Shown one piece after another: positions 1 through 11,743 of a stretch of 64,000 bases of DNA. The notes below the pieces were generated by a model. That model was given only the letters and a program-made list of their open reading frames with translations, was not told the DNA's origin and did not search any database. Source of the stretch: Agroathelia rolfsii (lineage: Eukaryota; Basidiomycota; Agaricomycetes; Amylocorticiales; Amylocorticiaceae); NCBI GenBank assembly GCA_018343915.1, contig JABRWF010000005.1, positions 345,001-409,000 of the forward strand, in the 5' to 3' direction. The position numbers were made by a program, and so were the translations under genes. The stretch's first letter is position 1. Every line of letters starts with the position of its first letter.

Positions 1-67
1 AGCCATGGCCAATGGCAATCCCAGCCTCACCGAGCACCTCGGCCAATCCGTTCTCATCATAACTCAT
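1..67 (-). CDS. N-terminal start of a gene cut by the left edge
   Basis: Read on the minus strand, an ATG at 65-67 opens a frame that stays open for 22 codons to the window edge. It encodes a short acidic/glycine-rich start (MSYDENGLAEVLGEAG...). Composition and open frame look coding, and the next 3.1 kb upstream holds no other gene this could belong to as an internal exon. The piece is too short to assign a family. It could also be a chance open frame. Confidence 0.35.
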   Translation of the reverse strand, partial: MSYDENGLAEVLGEAGIAIGHG

Positions 68-1692
68 AGTGTATCACTAATTTTGACCTTGGGAACATGC
101 CACCATAGCCGCATGTTCCCCAGCAGGCGTGCTTCTCCCCATCTCCCTTCTTGACGGCGCTTCCCTATTCCTCAGGCAGTAGAAGACGATCCTCATCGCC
201 TTCAACTTGGCTGCGACTACTGTAATATGTTGCCAGCTTGGCCTAAATGCTTATACGTAGATTGGCTAGACTCAAAGAAGTTCACTATCTCTGACTGACT
301 AAATCCGGGAGACCTAATGGGCGTCCTTGGAAAAACAAAACGTGTGCACACAGGTCACCGGTTCTAAATCTGCCACACCAAAACAAGTAAAGATCTCCCC
401 AGTAGAAAACACGCCCATACACTCTTAAATGGTGATTATCGATAGCCGTATGACGTATTGAAGAGAAAGTACCTGAGAAGGCTTTACATCTCTACTGGGC
501 CAATCAATGCTCGCATATGAACCGCCGCCTATCATTCAACAAACCGCACATACATTCTTAATAAGAGGGCCTGGCACAGTAATGATCGTGACTGACTCTC
601 ATAGAGCATCTCCGGTGGGCCAACCAATCGTTGCTCACACGCAAGCAGCCGCCAATCAACGTATTCTACTCAAGATTGTCAATGACAAGTCTCTCCTTTC
701 TTTCGACTAACGGAAGATGCACGCTGATTGGCTTCAATTCCAGGAACATCGATGTCGCCTCTTGAGGTAAATGACATGGTTCTGCAAGTTCTCTCAACTC
801 GGACACATACTAGGTACCGAGGGATGCTCAAACAGCCTCAGACGTACTTTCACAGGTTATCATTATTTGCTTTACTATGTTTGATGTCATCTTTATTACC
901 CATAAGTTTTATGACAAAAATTTCCCTTTCTTTTCCACTTGATTTCGACCCCTCTCTTTTTGTAGAGAAAATATAGCCAAACGTGGTAAAATCAAGTCTT
1001 GTCGAACTTTCCCATGGTAAATCGGGGATATCGTCATGGTAACCTTGTAGCGCCGAAATGGACGGAGGAATCCCAACTGCCCCCCCCCCGGAACTTTCTT
1101 CTCCTTTATGTCAGCGCACGGATATGCATATACAGTCTGATTTATTTATTTATTTAGATTTCTTGTCGCCACGATACCAGTGTGTGCACGAGCGCCATAA
1201 ATCAACAGGCCAGCACACTTCCTGGTTGCTCCTCATTTTTTCAAGAGTCGCTAATGCTTGTCTGCTATGCTTTGTTCTGGTGGCACAGCCGCTTCCTTAA
1301 CTTCTAGACTCTACGATTGCGCATCACTGTAACGACGTCTCTTCTGTTTATGTCACTCTCAATTTCATCTATGGTATATGTCTTTATAACCAGCCCTGAT
1401 TCTAAGCAAACTATTCATCGAAGTTTCGACACGTCATCCTCACTGTCAACTGCCGTGTAGCCCACCTTGCGGTGTCAGGACTCGCATGCCCATTCCCCAA
1501 CGAATATGACGAACTCTTTTTCTCTCCGACAGTCTTCTCCGCACAACACCCATCGTCACTGCGGACGAGAGGACTCTACCGAGTTCGAACAGGCCCCAGT
1601 CAAGTAGCTCCAACGATACAAGACCGAGCATGGGCGAACAATCGATCATTTTGAAGCGCTTTATCCGCGCCTGGTTAGAAAAAAAAAAAAAA

Positions 1693-1775
1693 CAGCCTGC
1701 CCCATGCTGGGGATCGCGCCCGAATTCCCGACAATGAGGTCTTGACGACGTTTGCACGCCACGAGCAAAAGGACA
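1693..1775 (-). repeat. tRNA-like / SINE-like sequence between two oligo-T tracts
   Basis: On the minus strand this block resembles a degraded RNA polymerase III promoter. An A-box-like stretch with TGGCG lies at about 1746-1765. A B-box-like stretch GGCGCGATCCC, one dinucleotide away from the GGTTCGATCCC type, lies at about 1709-1722. It is followed directly by 14 T (1679-1692) and preceded by 27 T (1787-1813). The cloverleaf does not fold cleanly, so a functional tRNA is unlikely. A tRNA-derived SINE fragment or tRNA pseudogene fits better. This rests on motif resemblance alone. Confidence 0.35.
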
Positions 1776-1786
1776 GGGATTATGCA

Positions 1787-1813
1787 AAAAAAAAAAAAAA
1801 AAAAAAAAAAAAA
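1787..1813. repeat. poly(A) homopolymer, 27 nt
   Basis: An uninterrupted run of 27 A on the plus strand, one of the two longest in the window. It abuts the tRNA-like block. It could be a retroposon tail (as poly-T on the minus strand) or simple slippage. Confidence 0.9.
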
Positions 1814-3028
1814 CGAAAGAACGATGACGACATTCATGGCTGCTGCGCATGCGCGTATTTTGAGTTGATTGACCGTCAACTTTGCATTGCCGTAACGTGC
1901 AGTATGTGTAGTATGTGCTTATGCGCTGCCGTTACCACCCCCATTTCTCACCTGACCCAAATCTGTTTCATTCTCGCATGGTATTTTGTTTTTCTTTCTT
2001 TCTTTCTTTCCCTTGGCATCGTATATTTTATGTCAAGTTCAGCAGTGTAATAATTGCATTTGCACTTTAACACGTGTCTAATTGTTCAACTGTGGCAAGA
2101 CTACATTACAAGTCACATTCATTAGGAGGACTGTCGACAACGATTCTTTTTGCCAAGTACATTCACTAATTTGAAAGGCTATGCTAGTACAGTATAAGAA
2201 CACGTGCCAGTTCACACTAACCTGGTACGAAAATGCCTCAACTGGCACTGACCGCATGACCAGATTCAGTGGATATCGTACATGGAGCGCGATGGATGGA
2301 ATGTGATCAGCCTCCGAATCGAGAGTATACAATATTATAGCACTCATTTATCAAAAGTCATCATCTGAAAAAGTAGTGGGGAATGAGTGATACCACATCA
2401 GAATCAGAAACTTATGCAGAACAAAATGGGATGCGTATGCCATATAAAGCAGCCACACAGCCGCAAGAGGATGACTGGCATCAGACTTACGTTCTTCTGG
2501 CAGGCCACGCCGCATTCGTGCCTCCACCCAAGATCACTTGCAATGTATTCATGTTAGCTTCCTTCCACTTTTAAACCACATCGCCTCGAGAGACCTAGAA
2601 ATATCTAGGCAACATGTTGTTGCTCCCCTCGTTCCCCCTTGGTACGTCGATAGTAAAGAAATTGAAGTTGCCAGTGACTACCAAGGTCAGATGCTAGTGG
2701 AAACTGGTGTAGATGACGCCAACTTTCTTTTTTTTTTTTTTTCTTTCTTCTTTCCGCCGTTTGATGTCGTCGGGTCGGCCATTAGCGAGTTGAGTGCCAA
2801 GCCTTTCTTTCCCTTTTCCCGCTAGGACTCCGAGTCCGAGCCGCATTCGGGTCCTCTTTCCCCGCAATACAAACATACCAAAAGAGTACGGACGTTGCAC
2901 CCACAGCATTCATCATTTCTCGCCGTCCTGGCTTCTTTCCACCCACTCCCTGTCCGCCAGCCGGGCTGTGCCGTATACTGTCTTCCCCCCTGAAACCCTG
3001 GTATGGTTATGCCAGATTTCGGCGTGCA

Positions 3029-3034
3029 TATAAA
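3029..3034 (+). promoter_or_regulatory. TATA box of the first DUF6593-type gene
   Basis: TATAAA within CATATAAACG, 145 bp before the ATG at 3174. It is followed by a C/T-rich stretch (about 3064-3080) of the kind often found near fungal transcription starts. Confidence 0.45.
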
Positions 3035-3173
3035 CGATCGCTTCTCTTCAGACTCAAGGAATACCTCCCTCTCCCCCCTCGGGCCTGTTACCCCTGTACC
3101 TATTACTCTTACCTGTGTGATACCTCACTTGCAATACCCAACACTACCCTACCTATCTACCTATCTTTCAATC

Positions 3174-3916
3174 ATGTCGACTCCCAAATCACCAAGTACC
3201 GAATCCCACCTCGAGGAAACTACAATCGCGATGGATCTCTTCTTCTCCAACGATGACATACTGCGCACAAACATCATGACTTCAGACGGCAGGCTTCTTT
3301 ACGTCGTCGAGACGCCCAAAAAGTGGGGCCGCAAGGGCGATACCGTCATATCCAGGCTCAACGGCCAGTACAAGATCCAAGTTGGCCGGATCAACTGGCA
3401 CATGTTCTCAGACTCGCAGGCGGCATGCCATGGGCAGGAGATTCACCTAGAGAAGACTGGATTTTTCTCAAGGTGAGTAAAAGAAGAAAAGGGTTCTAAG
3501 ATGTCGTGCGCATACATTGAGCCTGATGATGGATGTGTATTCTTTTTTAGATGTAAAGGCTGGACGGCTGCCGACTATGGCACTTACATCTGGAAAGTCG
3601 GCGCGATTAACGCCAGCAACCGCAAGCACCCAACAGTACGTACTCACAAGGATATGAGTTGTTTAATTGTTAATTAAACATCCACTTGTGCTTGCAACAG
3701 CTCGTCGCAGACAATGAACGCGGGAGAACAATAGCCACCTTCCACCCCGGCTCAAAAGGCTTCTTGACACGGCGCCAAAAGCAACCTCCGTCACTAGCCA
3801 TTGCACCCGGGTTCAGCCTCGAAATCGTCGACGAATTCGTAACGACATTTATCAAGTTTGAACAGGATAAACGAGATCACCAAGAGAGGGCTAGAGATCT
3901 CGAAGCATCGATCTGA
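3174..3916 (+). CDS. DUF6593-type protein, copy 1
   Basis: Three exons (3174-3472, 3551-3635, 3701-3916) join in frame into a protein of about 199 residues. After a roughly 18-residue N-terminal stretch it follows the pattern of basidiomycete DUF6593 proteins, which have a LURP-one-like beta-barrel fold. The marks are LFFSNDDILRTNI, then LYVVETP, VGRINWH, a KGWTAAD segment, APGFSLEIVDEF and a C-terminal helix FIKFEQDKRDHQ. The function of this family is unknown. A paralog with the same intron positions follows at 5627. The family name is from memory of its consensus; the exon structure is read directly and supported by the paralog. Confidence 0.8.
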
Positions 3917-4567
3917 CCTTGGCTTTGTTCCTCTCTCCTCCTTTTCTTCTCTCCTCCTCTTTCTGCACCCGCACAGCGCGTGCGCACGCACGCACATACA
4001 CACTCCTTCACCCTTATCTTGCACAATTCCTATTTATCGATTTCATCTCTGTACAATATTTTATAGCCATAATTGACAGAAGCATGTGGTATGGCTTGCT
4101 TATTATTCCCATGGACTATATGTCTTGTATACCCGCTGTTGTAACACTTTATCCGTTTATACCATGATGTAATGCTACTCTACTACCGTTTTTCAATTGC
4201 ACCTTCTTTTTGTCATGCATGCATGTCCCGACGGCATTGCAACAATAGCAATAATAAACCGTGGGTAAAGAAGAAGACGAAGACTTGGTTATCAACCGAC
4301 GGATGCGCAAATTATTTCATCGGTAGGTGTTGGAAAAAGGCTTTTTTTTTCTTCTGAGAAAAATCGCTGACGCTCGGACGTCCGATCGCGAAATGTCTGT
4401 CCGTGGAGGCACTAGTAGCTTTCCCCTAAAAAAAAAAGTGACCCCGACGTCTCCGTTGTTGCAACTTCACTTGGTTCGGAGAGCGACAGGGGTAGGTTAT
4501 CCGGTGCACCGGCGGGCCGGAGCCTCTGGGATAAATTTAGAAAAGCCTAACTCGAAAAATGGGTGAT

Positions 4568-4793
4568 AGGACCCCTGAATGCCGCGGAGGAAGTTTTTTT
4601 TTTGGAAAAATTAGTTCGCCGTGTATATCCGTCCTAGCGGACTAAAGTTGCATTTTTTTCGCGTAAATGTAGCGAGAAAACGGCGTCTTCATGCCATTTA
4701 TAGCCAGGTATACCCTAAAAATCAAGAGCTTTTTACCCCTGGCCTCCTCCGTGGTATCCGGTCGCCTAAACCTCCATGGCTTTTAGGGGTCCT
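4568..4793. repeat. 226-bp element with 23-bp imperfect inverted ends
   Basis: The segment 4568-4590 (AGGACCCCTGAATGCCGCGG then AGG) matches the reverse complement of 4771-4793 at 18 of 23 positions, including an unbroken AGGACCCCT at the outer end. The size and terminal inverted repeats suit a non-autonomous DNA transposon (MITE) or a large hairpin. I see no clear target-site duplication and no second copy in the window, so transposon origin is inference. Confidence 0.4.
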
Positions 4794-5563
4794 GTTAGGC
4801 GCGCTGGCCATTGTTGAATTTATGCGCAAGTGCGCACTCTAAGTCACACTACCATGTTACCCTGGGCCAACACACTTGTCTACGGGAATTGATTCATACT
4901 AGTAGCATTCATCTCAAGTTGATTAGCTCTCCCGGATCTTGCTTACTCTTACTCCTCGGTCAAGCGGGAATCATGGCAACATTTTGAGCGTTGAACTGTC
5001 AAGGACCACGTACTTGCTATTCTCCTGTAAACTTCTAGATTATCAAAATTCTTTCTGACTTTGACTCGCGAAAGTTACAGAGATATTATGATATATAGTG
5101 TGATAAACAGATTGTTTGATGACCGGGTCGACGGGCGGGCCTCTGATCACCGACACTAGCAACTTCTCTACCAGTGATCTGTGTGACGAATATACAACTG
5201 CTACTATTGTAACACCGTAGAAGGCATCGACCTATCCACCTCATGAACCCTTTTTCGTCTCAAAGATTGCACTGGTATCGACGTAGTGTAACACTCCTGT
5301 TACTTCAAGTTCGGTCTATAGATTGTCTTGACCTTGCCCTGATCCAAACGGACATCCGAGTCCCACACCATCAGTGCGGCGTTTCCAACTCTGATACAAG
5401 CACGTCATGGGTTTTTTTTTTTTGCAAATAGAGGCACAAGCTCATTCACACACCCCTGGTCGTGGGGAACAGCCATTTCTCTCCGAGATCTGGGCACTCC
5501 AAGGCTCCACTTGGCTATACATCCAGACACTGTCTTATGATGCACGAATACGGGTTGATATCG

Positions 5564-5569
5564 TATAAA
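5564..5569 (+). promoter_or_regulatory. TATA box of the second DUF6593-type gene
   Basis: TATAAA in TCGTATAAAGC, 58 bp before the ATG at 5627. Spacing is normal for a fungal TATA promoter with a short leader. Confidence 0.55.
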
Positions 5570-5626
5570 GCTTACCTTTTTAATGAGTACAGAATGCTCC
5601 CAGTTCTCTAAATCTTATAAGACGCT

Positions 5627-6308
5627 ATGAACCTCATTTTCTCCGGCGACGACCTCCTTCATGCAACAATTACGACAGAAGATGGCCAGGCTCTGTACTT
5701 AGTCGAAACACCCAAGAGCTTTCCTACCCGATCGGACACGGTCATCTACAGGCTAAAGGAGGATTTTCAGATAGAAGTTGGCAGAATCAAATGGCATTCA
5801 TTGCTATTTACAATAGTGAATCCAGAGGCTTCCTCTCATGGCCATCAAATCAACATGGAAAAGGCTTCCCATGTCACAACGTAAAGCAGGACATTTCACA
5901 ATGGTAAACTATATTAGCGAATGCACAGTTGTTAATCCATGGCATTTATATCTAGGTCCAAACGCTGGACCGCCGTTGATAATCGCCAATACATATGGAA
6001 AATCAATCCTTTGGACCTCAAACACCCAATGGTACGTTTATTTTATTTTATTTTTATAATTCTACGCTCAACTGTTTCTTTTTCCACTCACTTTTGACAT
6101 TTCAACGCAGCTTGTTGCCGACTACGGCTCTAATGAAACAATCGTCTCTTTCAATCCGGGCTCAAACACGTTCTTCTCGCAAAAGCAAAATGAGTGCCCG
6201 TCGCTCACGATAGCACCTGGGTTCAGCATCGACATCATCGATGAGTTCGTCACTACGTTCTTGAAATTCGAGCAAGAAAAGCGAGATCGCATGAACATCG
6301 TGGCATAA
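5627..6308 (+). CDS. DUF6593-type protein, copy 2
   Basis: Three exons (5627-5880, 5956-6031, 6111-6308) join in frame into about 175 residues. It aligns along its length with the protein at 3174: NLIFSGDDLLHATI, LYLVETP, VGRIKWH, RWTAVD, then APGFSIDIIDEF and FLKFEQEKRDR. Both introns interrupt the same codons as in copy 1, so the two arose by tandem duplication. Copy 2 starts directly at the conserved domain and lacks copy 1's N-terminal stretch. Its own TATA box suggests separate expression. Molecular function is unknown. Confidence 0.78.
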
Positions 6309-7180
6309 TCATTCCATTGCTTTCTTTGCCCAGACAGCCAAGTTTTTTTTCTTTCTCATTACGTGGCATGGTGCATCCAACGTTGCTAGAATTATTGCAC
6401 CAGCTGATACGCTCTATTACAATGTTGATGCCATATCATCTCGGATAGCGCATCTATCCATAGTGACTATCATATTTTCCTTATTTTCGGTATTTTACTT
6501 TTGTCTTCCGATGATGCGAGGTTAACTCGCATGCATGTGATGTATCATACAGAAGGTGCATTTACACTGCGCACTTGAATATAATTCCCGTCCTTGATGA
6601 GCCTCGCAAAGCTTCAATTCAAAATGCCTTCATTTCCATCAACTTCGGGAATATCTAGCTAATATTTGCCGTAGGTGGATAAATCCAGGACAAGCGCTAG
6701 GTACCGCTCTTGATAGAGGAGACCTGAAGACCCTGTGAAGAGATAAAAGGATGAACAGCAACGAAATTAGTGTTTCTATGGACAGAAGTTGTGTGCTAAA
6801 CCACATCGGCTTGCCAGTGCGCAGGAGTCCCAAGGCTTGAAGCTTAAAGTATGGGCAGTTTTTTTTTGGCTTGGTGCCCGTGTCTGACTCGGATAGCACA
6901 CAGAAGTTAGTCATCAGCAGTATCTTCGGTCATGAATATTTACATAGAAATCAAATCGGAGAAAAAAAAATTGTGTCCCATGGTCCCATGGATTTAGAGC
7001 TATTTAGAAAGCTATTTCACAACATGCAATCCAAATCACTCGATTGGCGGTTTCGTAGTAACTTCGGGAATTGGGGAAATTCGAAGCCTACTACTTCGCC
7101 ATAGAATCCAGTCCGAGAAATTATTGCTTCTTATACGACAGTACCTCGGTATAATATTAGGTTATTGATTCACCACCAAG

Positions 7181-7260
7181 TGGATTATTATCGAAGAGTT
7201 TCTGATGACGCTTTTGAAATTCGAACAGAAAAATGAGAAGAGGAGACGATTGCTGGAGCG
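7181..7260 (+). pseudogene. 3' remnant of a third DUF6593-type copy
   Basis: The frame beginning at 7181 reads WIIIEEFLMTLLKFEQKNEK, matching the last exon of the two genes upstream (IIDEFVTTFLKFEQEKRD). The preceding residues FTTK sit where GFS lies in the intact copies, and a stop follows shortly upstream. The N-terminal exons could not be recovered between 6309 and 7180. The frame runs on past the normal stop position into unrelated sequence. I read this as a decayed tandem duplicate. Confidence 0.6.
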
Positions 7261-10200
7261 GCCGCCGTGGGCCGATTATTCTTATCTCGATCATCCTATT
7301 TTTCTTGTCTCAACGAACGAAGCGACTATTTATGTTTTGTATACCATAGCACCGTTACATTGAAACGTACATCGCGGGATTGGCGGTGGCCACATGGTTT
7401 GGTATTCTTTGGCCGAGAATACCCCATGGACTCGAACGGCTACATCGATACTAGTGTCTTGTCGTACAGACTGTCATTCTTCGTACATAGTCAAAATAAA
7501 TAAAACGAATCTAACCGATCACGCTCGATCAACGGGCAGAGCCAAGAAGCTCCCACTTATATAAACCGCTTTATAGGATCAGCGGCGATTAGTAATCACG
7601 GGACCCAGGATATCGTCTTTTCCTTTCTGTGTGAAGGTTTTTTTTTACAAATCACACCATCTGTGTTTGCTTGCATAAACCACTTCTTCGTCCGAGTACA
7701 CATCTGACTTGATTACTGATGATGATAAAGGTCTACCTTTCCTTGCTGTGTGAAGCACGGATGTACTATTAATGCCGATGAGATGAGGAATTTATTGATG
7801 AGGTTTCCATAGCATACCGTTGGCATGAACATCGCTGCTGAGATGCGTGCTGCACAAATGGAGTATCCACCTCAGAACTGATGAAAGCGAAAGACCGCCG
7901 GTAGCGAAGATTAATTTCGCGTACCAGCTTGAGCGCCGTAGCATGCAGCTGCACAGCCCAGTGGATTCTACGTGATCGTAAAAACGTTCAGTGGGCTCAG
8001 GAATTGCAAGAACCCAACTTACGAGACATTCATTGCCAGCTGAATGTATGCGTGCAGACTACACGTGTTCAAGAAGATTGATCTGGAGAGGAGAAAAAAA
8101 AAAGTGGATGTTGGCCTTCCTGCTTCCAGCCCCTCGCCATTCAAACTTGGTCAAGGGTATGCAAATATTCTTTTCTTTGGATTTCGAATACACCGAGCCA
8201 TCATTACGTTCTACAATCGCTTACTACTCATCACAATGCATACACACACACACGCAATGCACGCTGTTATACCAAATCCCGACATCAACATAAGGCCAAG
8301 TTACCTTCACACAAATTTTCCGGCCACGGAGGGTTACCTCCCATCTGCTCCACGGATATGAAAAATAGAACGATCAGGGGAGAGAGAGGGAGGTAAGCAG
8401 CCGGTGCTGCCAATCTTTTTTTGGGCTCATGTTACCAAGAGTACACACGTGTGCGAATGCCAGTACAAGCAAGTATCAGTGACAAACGACGGTATTAACG
8501 CTGCTTGAGGGCATTGATGCGAGGGGAAACATGATGGCGGTCTAGACAGGGGCAAGCAAGTTCATTGGACCTCCTCTCCCATTCTCATTTTGTTCGGGAA
8601 CTTGCTTGACTTGAATAAGAGAGGAAAAACACTTCTTCCGGGACTTCTAAGCGTCCGGGAAGATCATCGAAGAGGGTCCGGGAGGCTATATCTGGTAGAA
8701 GAAGCAGAAAACAGCTTGGAACAGAATGCGGGCTGACTATCCTTTATCGTCATGAGTCGCCGTCATTGTGCCATCGTTGAACCAAACGGAGACCGGTGCA
8801 CTGGTAGGTCCAAGAATCCTGCGTTGATCGCACCCTGGGGCGAGAATGCTTTGATTGCATTGTAGCCTCACATACCTGATGGATTGAGCTTGAAGTTGCA
8901 TTGCGGTTCTAGAACATCGATGTGCCAACGGTACGTGTGCTCCCGTCATCATCGCAAATGCCGTCGCCGAGGTGGTATGGGATCAGCACAGTCATGGTGC
9001 AAAAAGATGAGGGAAGCACGGTGCATGAAGATACTGCCGTAAACTCAACCCCTTGCACTCTGGGAGGGCACCCCATCTTCACTATCAAAGCCTCAGGAAC
9101 TATGAAGTGGGATCCACGTAATTCAGCTATCGATTCCGGCTTTGCAAGTGCAAGGGTATTCATCAATAATTTTTATGGTCCCCATTTCTGTCGGGGGATC
9201 AATATCGATGATACTTACCGAGATTAAAAATGCACAGTGTAGTCTAAAATGTTAATAAAAAAAAGAATGGTGATTTCGTAATTCTACCATGTCTCCTGAC
9301 AAGGATCTTGTTAATGCAAGTCATAAGAGCCATTGCAACCCAAATTGCTGCATACAGAAGGAGCAACATAAATCAGTGGCGCATCCAAAATTTAGGCTAG
9401 GAGAGGATGAAGTTGAGGTCTTTTTTGCCCGTACCTTCGTTTGAAGGCTTGGTATGACGTATGTTCTGGACATGAGCGCTAACAAACAAGCTTTGAAGCT
9501 TGAAACTGTGAAATGGTGGAGCTGATCAGAGGTGCAGATATGAGTGATACTGGAGTTAGTAGTACAGAAATATCAAAGGTCCTAGGTTCTCCGTCTTCTC
9601 CCATCTACATTATGACGTTGTCGCATTCTTCCATCAGGGAAGTTGTAAGCGGTCGATGGCTAATGGGCTATTTCTCATCAACATTGCACCAACTCGTGTT
9701 TCTCGGCCAAAAGTGAATGTAAAAAGGAAAGAAAAAAAAAAGAGATTTCTGACTTATCATGACGTATCTACACTTTTGTGCACAACATTCTCAGGTCTGA
9801 TGGTAGAAAAAAAAAAAGAGACCGAGAAAACCCAGTCAAATTTGATAAGCCAGCGCCAGTACGTTAAGAAAGGTCATCGAACTTGAATACAAAGGGACAA
9901 TCAGAAAAGGTCGAGGTCAAGTCCGGAATTGTTCGCCGGCTCAAGTAGAAACAATACTTGGCGGCACCGTGTTACAGGAAAAGCAATCCTCAAACCGTAA
10001 AAGGAACGATCAGAATGGTGTGCTGGCACGGATGCTAGACAAACACAGATATCCGTTTTGGATTTGCAAAGTCAACACTGATAAAGAACCTACACGTAAA
10101 AGACAAGGCTCGTATTGAGGTGAAGAAGGTGCCCTACTTGATGAGCGATGAGTGGTGAATCATCGTACATCATATCCCGTCCAGGGTGAGCAAACGGGCG

Positions 10201-11743
10201 CGGCTAATCCTCCTTATCACATCCCAACTACAATCCTATGACACGGATCTAGCACGAGCTAGCTGCTGCTCTATATAGACTATAAATCACAAGCTATGTG
10301 ATCACATAACCGGCGAGCTAAAATTAGTGTGTATATACTCGGGTACAAATTCGTTAGTACAGATAGCATGACTTCTTGAAACGGACGGCGCCCCTTACGG
10401 TCATGGTGCAAGCTGATATCTTCCTCAACTAATGGCAAGAACTGCACAGAAACGACGCCAAGTATCTCAAAAAACTTTTTGGATGTTAGAAATGGGAGTG
10501 ATACGATTAAATAGAAATGTTTAACTTGGATAGGCCTCGAGGCGATCTTGAAGGCTGAATACGCGTGAGATGTATCAGCTGACAGCTGGACTGGCCAGCG
10601 CAGAGGCACGAAGTTGCTGGAAGTCTGCTGTACAAGTTGATCGCTATCGTCACGGGGTCATCGACAACCCTAAAACGGGCCGAATACCGATGACACGAAT
10701 CGCGACATCCGTCTAAGCAAATGTGTCCCGATATTGTTGCGTCGTAGAAGGACCATCTTATCAATCTCGGTTAGAGAAGCAAAGTAGAGCGAGATGGATG
10801 ACGACAATTCCAGTTGAGACGGATCGCCGACTAGAGACCGTAGTGATGCTTCCCTAGACATAATACGACGTGCAAGACGAGTCGTCTGACAATCGTATCA
10901 TTCGTATGACTCTTGGCTTGGTGCTGGAAGTACAGAGACAACACACAATCCAGTTGATATATGGTAACTTTGCGGAGAATGTGACAATGTCCGGTGACCT
11001 AGCTACTACGTGCCCTGGACATGTCTCAGGGCTTCCTGAGAGTAAGGGAACGTCATATTGTGGCTTCGAGTGAAGAGCAACCATCAGAGCTCGTGTGGTA
11101 TGAGAGATCCGGCAAATATATAGACGACGATAACGGGCATGATACGGGGGAAGTAGATGGAGCAACAGCAGCTCCTACCAACGATCGAAAATGATGGGCT
11201 GAGAGCAAGAGACAGAGAGATCTGGCAACAGCACAAGCACGGATACTGTACTACGCTGGATAGAGAGAGAGAGAAAAAAAAACAGGCCGAAATCGTGGCA
11301 TGGCATATGCCGTATGGGCATCATTAAGCTGCCAATAACAGTAACACGCATGTAGATGATAATCGATTTACGAGAGGAGATAGATGGCAGCCAAAAAAAA
11401 CGTGTCGAATCGTGAGCGGACGGCGGTAGGAAAGGGTCAAAACCGTCCACGAGCTGGCTGGCATCAGCCATGAACGCGTCCGAGTGAGCCAACAAACCAC
11501 GTGTAGGATTCGTTCTCTTTGCCCTCCTCCATCCTCTCTTTTTCCCCCCTTTCTTCTTTCCATCCACACCGTTCACCCGGCTGTGCTCAAGGTAAACTGG
11601 TCCGCATTGCTGCCCTATATCATCCGTGTCAACTGAGCCCCACTTCTGCCATTCGCATCCCCCAGCCCAGCCCTCATCCAATCTCCAAACATAAACCATA
11701 CACACACACATACGCACACACCCCTCAGATCACGCTCGCACCT
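7261..11743. other. 4.5 kb without a supportable gene
   Basis: Only short open frames without motifs are found. There are CA-rich repeats (8239-8256, 11698-11720) and scattered A runs. The one stretch with slightly more coding character is the minus-strand frame at 8909-9166, listed separately. No transposase, reverse transcriptase, tRNA or rRNA was recognised. The last 200 bp is probably the C/T- and CA-rich leader of the dynein light chain gene. Confidence 0.55.
8909..9166 (-). pseudogene. unidentified minus-strand coding-like fragment
   Basis: An 85-codon minus-strand frame has a protein-like composition with hydrophobic/Cys segments (for example VPEALIVKMGCPPRVQGVEF and SSCTVLPSSFC). A possible continuation lies downstream on the same strand across a GTATGT donor near 8875 and CAG acceptor near 8820. 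I could not match it to any family. The opposite strand is also open over much of the region, so chance cannot be excluded. It may be a relic of a secreted-protein gene. Confidence 0.25.

Larger units (their letters stand above)
68..3173. other. gene-poor intergenic stretch
   Basis: No frame here shows convincing coding character. The open frames are short, lack recognisable motifs and often run through homopolymers. Contents that can be named: long A/T runs (1679-1692, 1787-1813, about 2728-2743), a CTTT repeat near 1994-2012, the tRNA-like block at 1693-1775, and a TATA box with a pyrimidine-rich leader serving the gene that starts at 3174. Confidence 0.6.
3917..5626. other. intergenic, with a hairpin-type element
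   Basis: No gene recognised. The stretch at about 4330-4860 is unusual: several A or T runs, CG-rich segments and a pair of inverted 23-bp arms (listed separately). 4861-5560 shows nothing beyond the upstream region of the second DUF6593-type gene. Confidence 0.5.

Noticed and set aside
1679..1813. Functional tRNA gene
   Set aside because: The B-box is changed, D and acceptor stems do not pair with proper spacing, and no convincing anticodon arm can be drawn.
1446..1850. 134-codon minus-strand frame
   Set aside because: It is held open by poly-T tracts (poly-Phe) and covers the tRNA-like block; not protein-like.
11175..11717. 180-codon minus-strand frame upstream of the LC8 gene
   Set aside because: Low complexity, runs through GA/CA repeats and overlaps the probable leader of the LC8 gene; no domain.
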